Source: a virus. Taken from it: DNA of 36,994 nt. The notes under the pieces were generated by a model. The model ran no database searches, was not told the origin of the DNA, and was given only the letters and a program-made list of their open reading frames with translations. Position 1 is the stretch's first letter. Each line of letters starts with the position of its first letter. Positions 36,375-36,994 of the stretch are shown in pieces. The stretch spans positions 1-36,994 of IMG/VR virus record IMGVR_UViG_3300034073_004811; one strand, given 5' to 3'. The translations under genes and the position numbers were made by a program.

Positions 36375-36994
36375 ATGTCGCAAGCGAGTTGCGTAGTTGC
36401 AGCAGTTCAATTTAAACCTGAGCTGCTGGACGTTCATAAAAATTTAGCAGTAGCTAAACAACTCGTTTTTGAAGCAGCGGGTAAAGGTGCCAAAATTGTG
36501 GTACTGCCCGAACTTTGTTTAAGCGGTTACGTGTTACGTTCAAAAGAAGAAGCAGCCTCAGTTTGTCAAGAACGAGATGGTTATCAAACCGAGGCTTTTA
36601 TTCCACTCGCTAAAAAATTTAATTGTCATGTTGTTTTTGGTTATGTAGAATTAAAAGAGGGTAAGTTTTATAATTCAGCTGCTATAGTTGGTCCTTCTGG
36701 CTTGGCTGGCAATTCTCAAAAACATAATCACTGGGGTTCGGATGCATTGTGGGCGGAATCTGCAGAAACCTTAGCACCAGTCGTATCAACGCCTGTAGGT
36801 AGATTGGGAGCTTTAGTGTGTCGCGACGTGATGAATAACTATAGAGAATCTTATAAGTTTTACAAGTCAGAACAACGCTTTTATAAGCAAGGTTCTGTAG
36901 ATACAATAGCCTTGTTAACTAACTGGGGATCCGATTATGGTTATCCCGACAACTCTTGGGTTGAACTTTCGGAAGAAACTGACGCTAATATAAT
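36375..36994 (+). CDS. Nitrilase/amidase-superfamily enzyme (3' partial)
   Basis: ATG 36375 opens a frame that runs off the window end (206 complete codons). The nitrilase (C-N hydrolase) triad is clear: Glu46 in VVLPELCLSGY, Lys116 in NSQKHNHW and Cys149 in LGALVCRDV. The family hydrolyses amides, nitriles or N-carbamoyl groups, or feeds ammonia as a glutaminase domain of synthetases such as NAD synthetase. At least 206 residues are present and families run 260-320 or, for NAD synthetase, ~550, so a fused synthetase domain cannot be excluded. Together with the glutamine synthetase at 8346 it may belong to a nitrogen or amide pathway. Confidence 0.85.
   Translation, partial: MSQASCVVAAVQFKPELLDVHKNLAVAKQLVFEAAGKGAKIVVLPELCLSGYVLRSKEEAASVCQERDGYQTEAFIPLAKKFNCHVVFGYVELKEGKFYNSAAIVGPSGLAGNSQKHNHWGSDALWAESAETLAPVVSTPVGRLGALVCRDVMNNYRESYKFYKSEQRFYKQGSVDTIALLTNWGSDYGYPDNSWVELSEETDANI

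Noticed and set aside
1-36994. tRNA genes or CRISPR arrays
   Set aside because: Gaps between genes are all under 150 bases and were read for cloverleaf ends (CCA, GTTCGA loops) and spaced repeats. None were found.

Overview
The window looks like part of a large, lytic tailed-phage genome (T4-like lifestyle, probably a big myovirus). It is AT-rich, almost every gene lies on the plus strand, genes abut or overlap by 1-14 bases (ATGA and TGATG junctions are common), and the content is phage replication, nucleotide metabolism and accessory genes. There are no rRNA genes, no recognisable tRNA genes and no CRISPR array. No capsid, portal, terminase or tail-tube gene falls in the window, so the taxonomy stays open. 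The host cannot be named from this stretch.

Layout. (1) 1-4.2 kb: replication and recombination block: tail of an unknown acidic protein, a UvsX/RecA recombinase, trimeric dUTPase, a 5'-3' exonuclease/RNase H and a DnaB-type helicase. (2) 4.2-9.9 kb: nucleotide supply: B12-dependent ribonucleotide reductase, two small tagged proteins, ThyX, a eukaryote-type (GSII) glutamine synthetase and a thymidylate-kinase-like protein. (3) 10-15.4 kb: small accessory genes: all-alpha NTP pyrophosphatase, Hsp20, a Zn-ribbon protein, HNH nuclease, a HEAT-like protein, a Dps-like ferritin, a tail-collar-domain protein and more tagged proteins. (4) 15.4-20.3 kb: IMPDH/GMP reductase, a cysteine-rich protein that is the only minus-strand gene, an actin-like ATPase, a DNA methyltransferase and a PD-(D/E)XK homing-type endonuclease. 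(5) 20.3-24 kb: a C-family (DnaE) DNA polymerase whose reading frame is broken 26 codons in by a 5-base insertion. (6) 24-32.1 kb: one long operon that looks like a base- or sugar-modification module: dNMP kinase, ATP-grasp/HAD fusion, NodU/TobZ-type carbamoyltransferase, a short thymidylate-synthase-fold paralog, two sugar-nucleotide epimerases, a ThyA-family enzyme carrying the Asp typical of dCMP hydroxymethylases, thymidine kinase and dCMP deaminase. (7) 32.1-37 kb: tagged proteins, a superoxide-dismutase-fold protein, a ribbon-helix-helix protein, small membrane proteins that may form a lysis module, and a nitrilase-superfamily enzyme cut by the window end.

How it fits together. ThyX, the two dNTP pyrophosphatases, dCMP deaminase, the hydroxymethylase candidate, the kinases and NrdJ together could make dTTP and 5-hydroxymethyl-dCTP while draining dUTP/dCTP. 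The carbamoyltransferase and sugar enzymes would then decorate the base or a surface sugar. Separately, eight or nine otherwise unrelated proteins begin with a similar short basic/acidic amphipathic helix, often followed by an L-x-E sequence. This resembles the capsid-targeting and protease-cleavage signals of T4 internal head proteins and suggests a set of proteins packaged in the virion, possibly including the SOD-fold protein. A third theme is a group of genes that lack a Shine-Dalgarno sequence and have a -10-like hexamer 6-7 bases before the ATG, as expected for leaderless transcripts.
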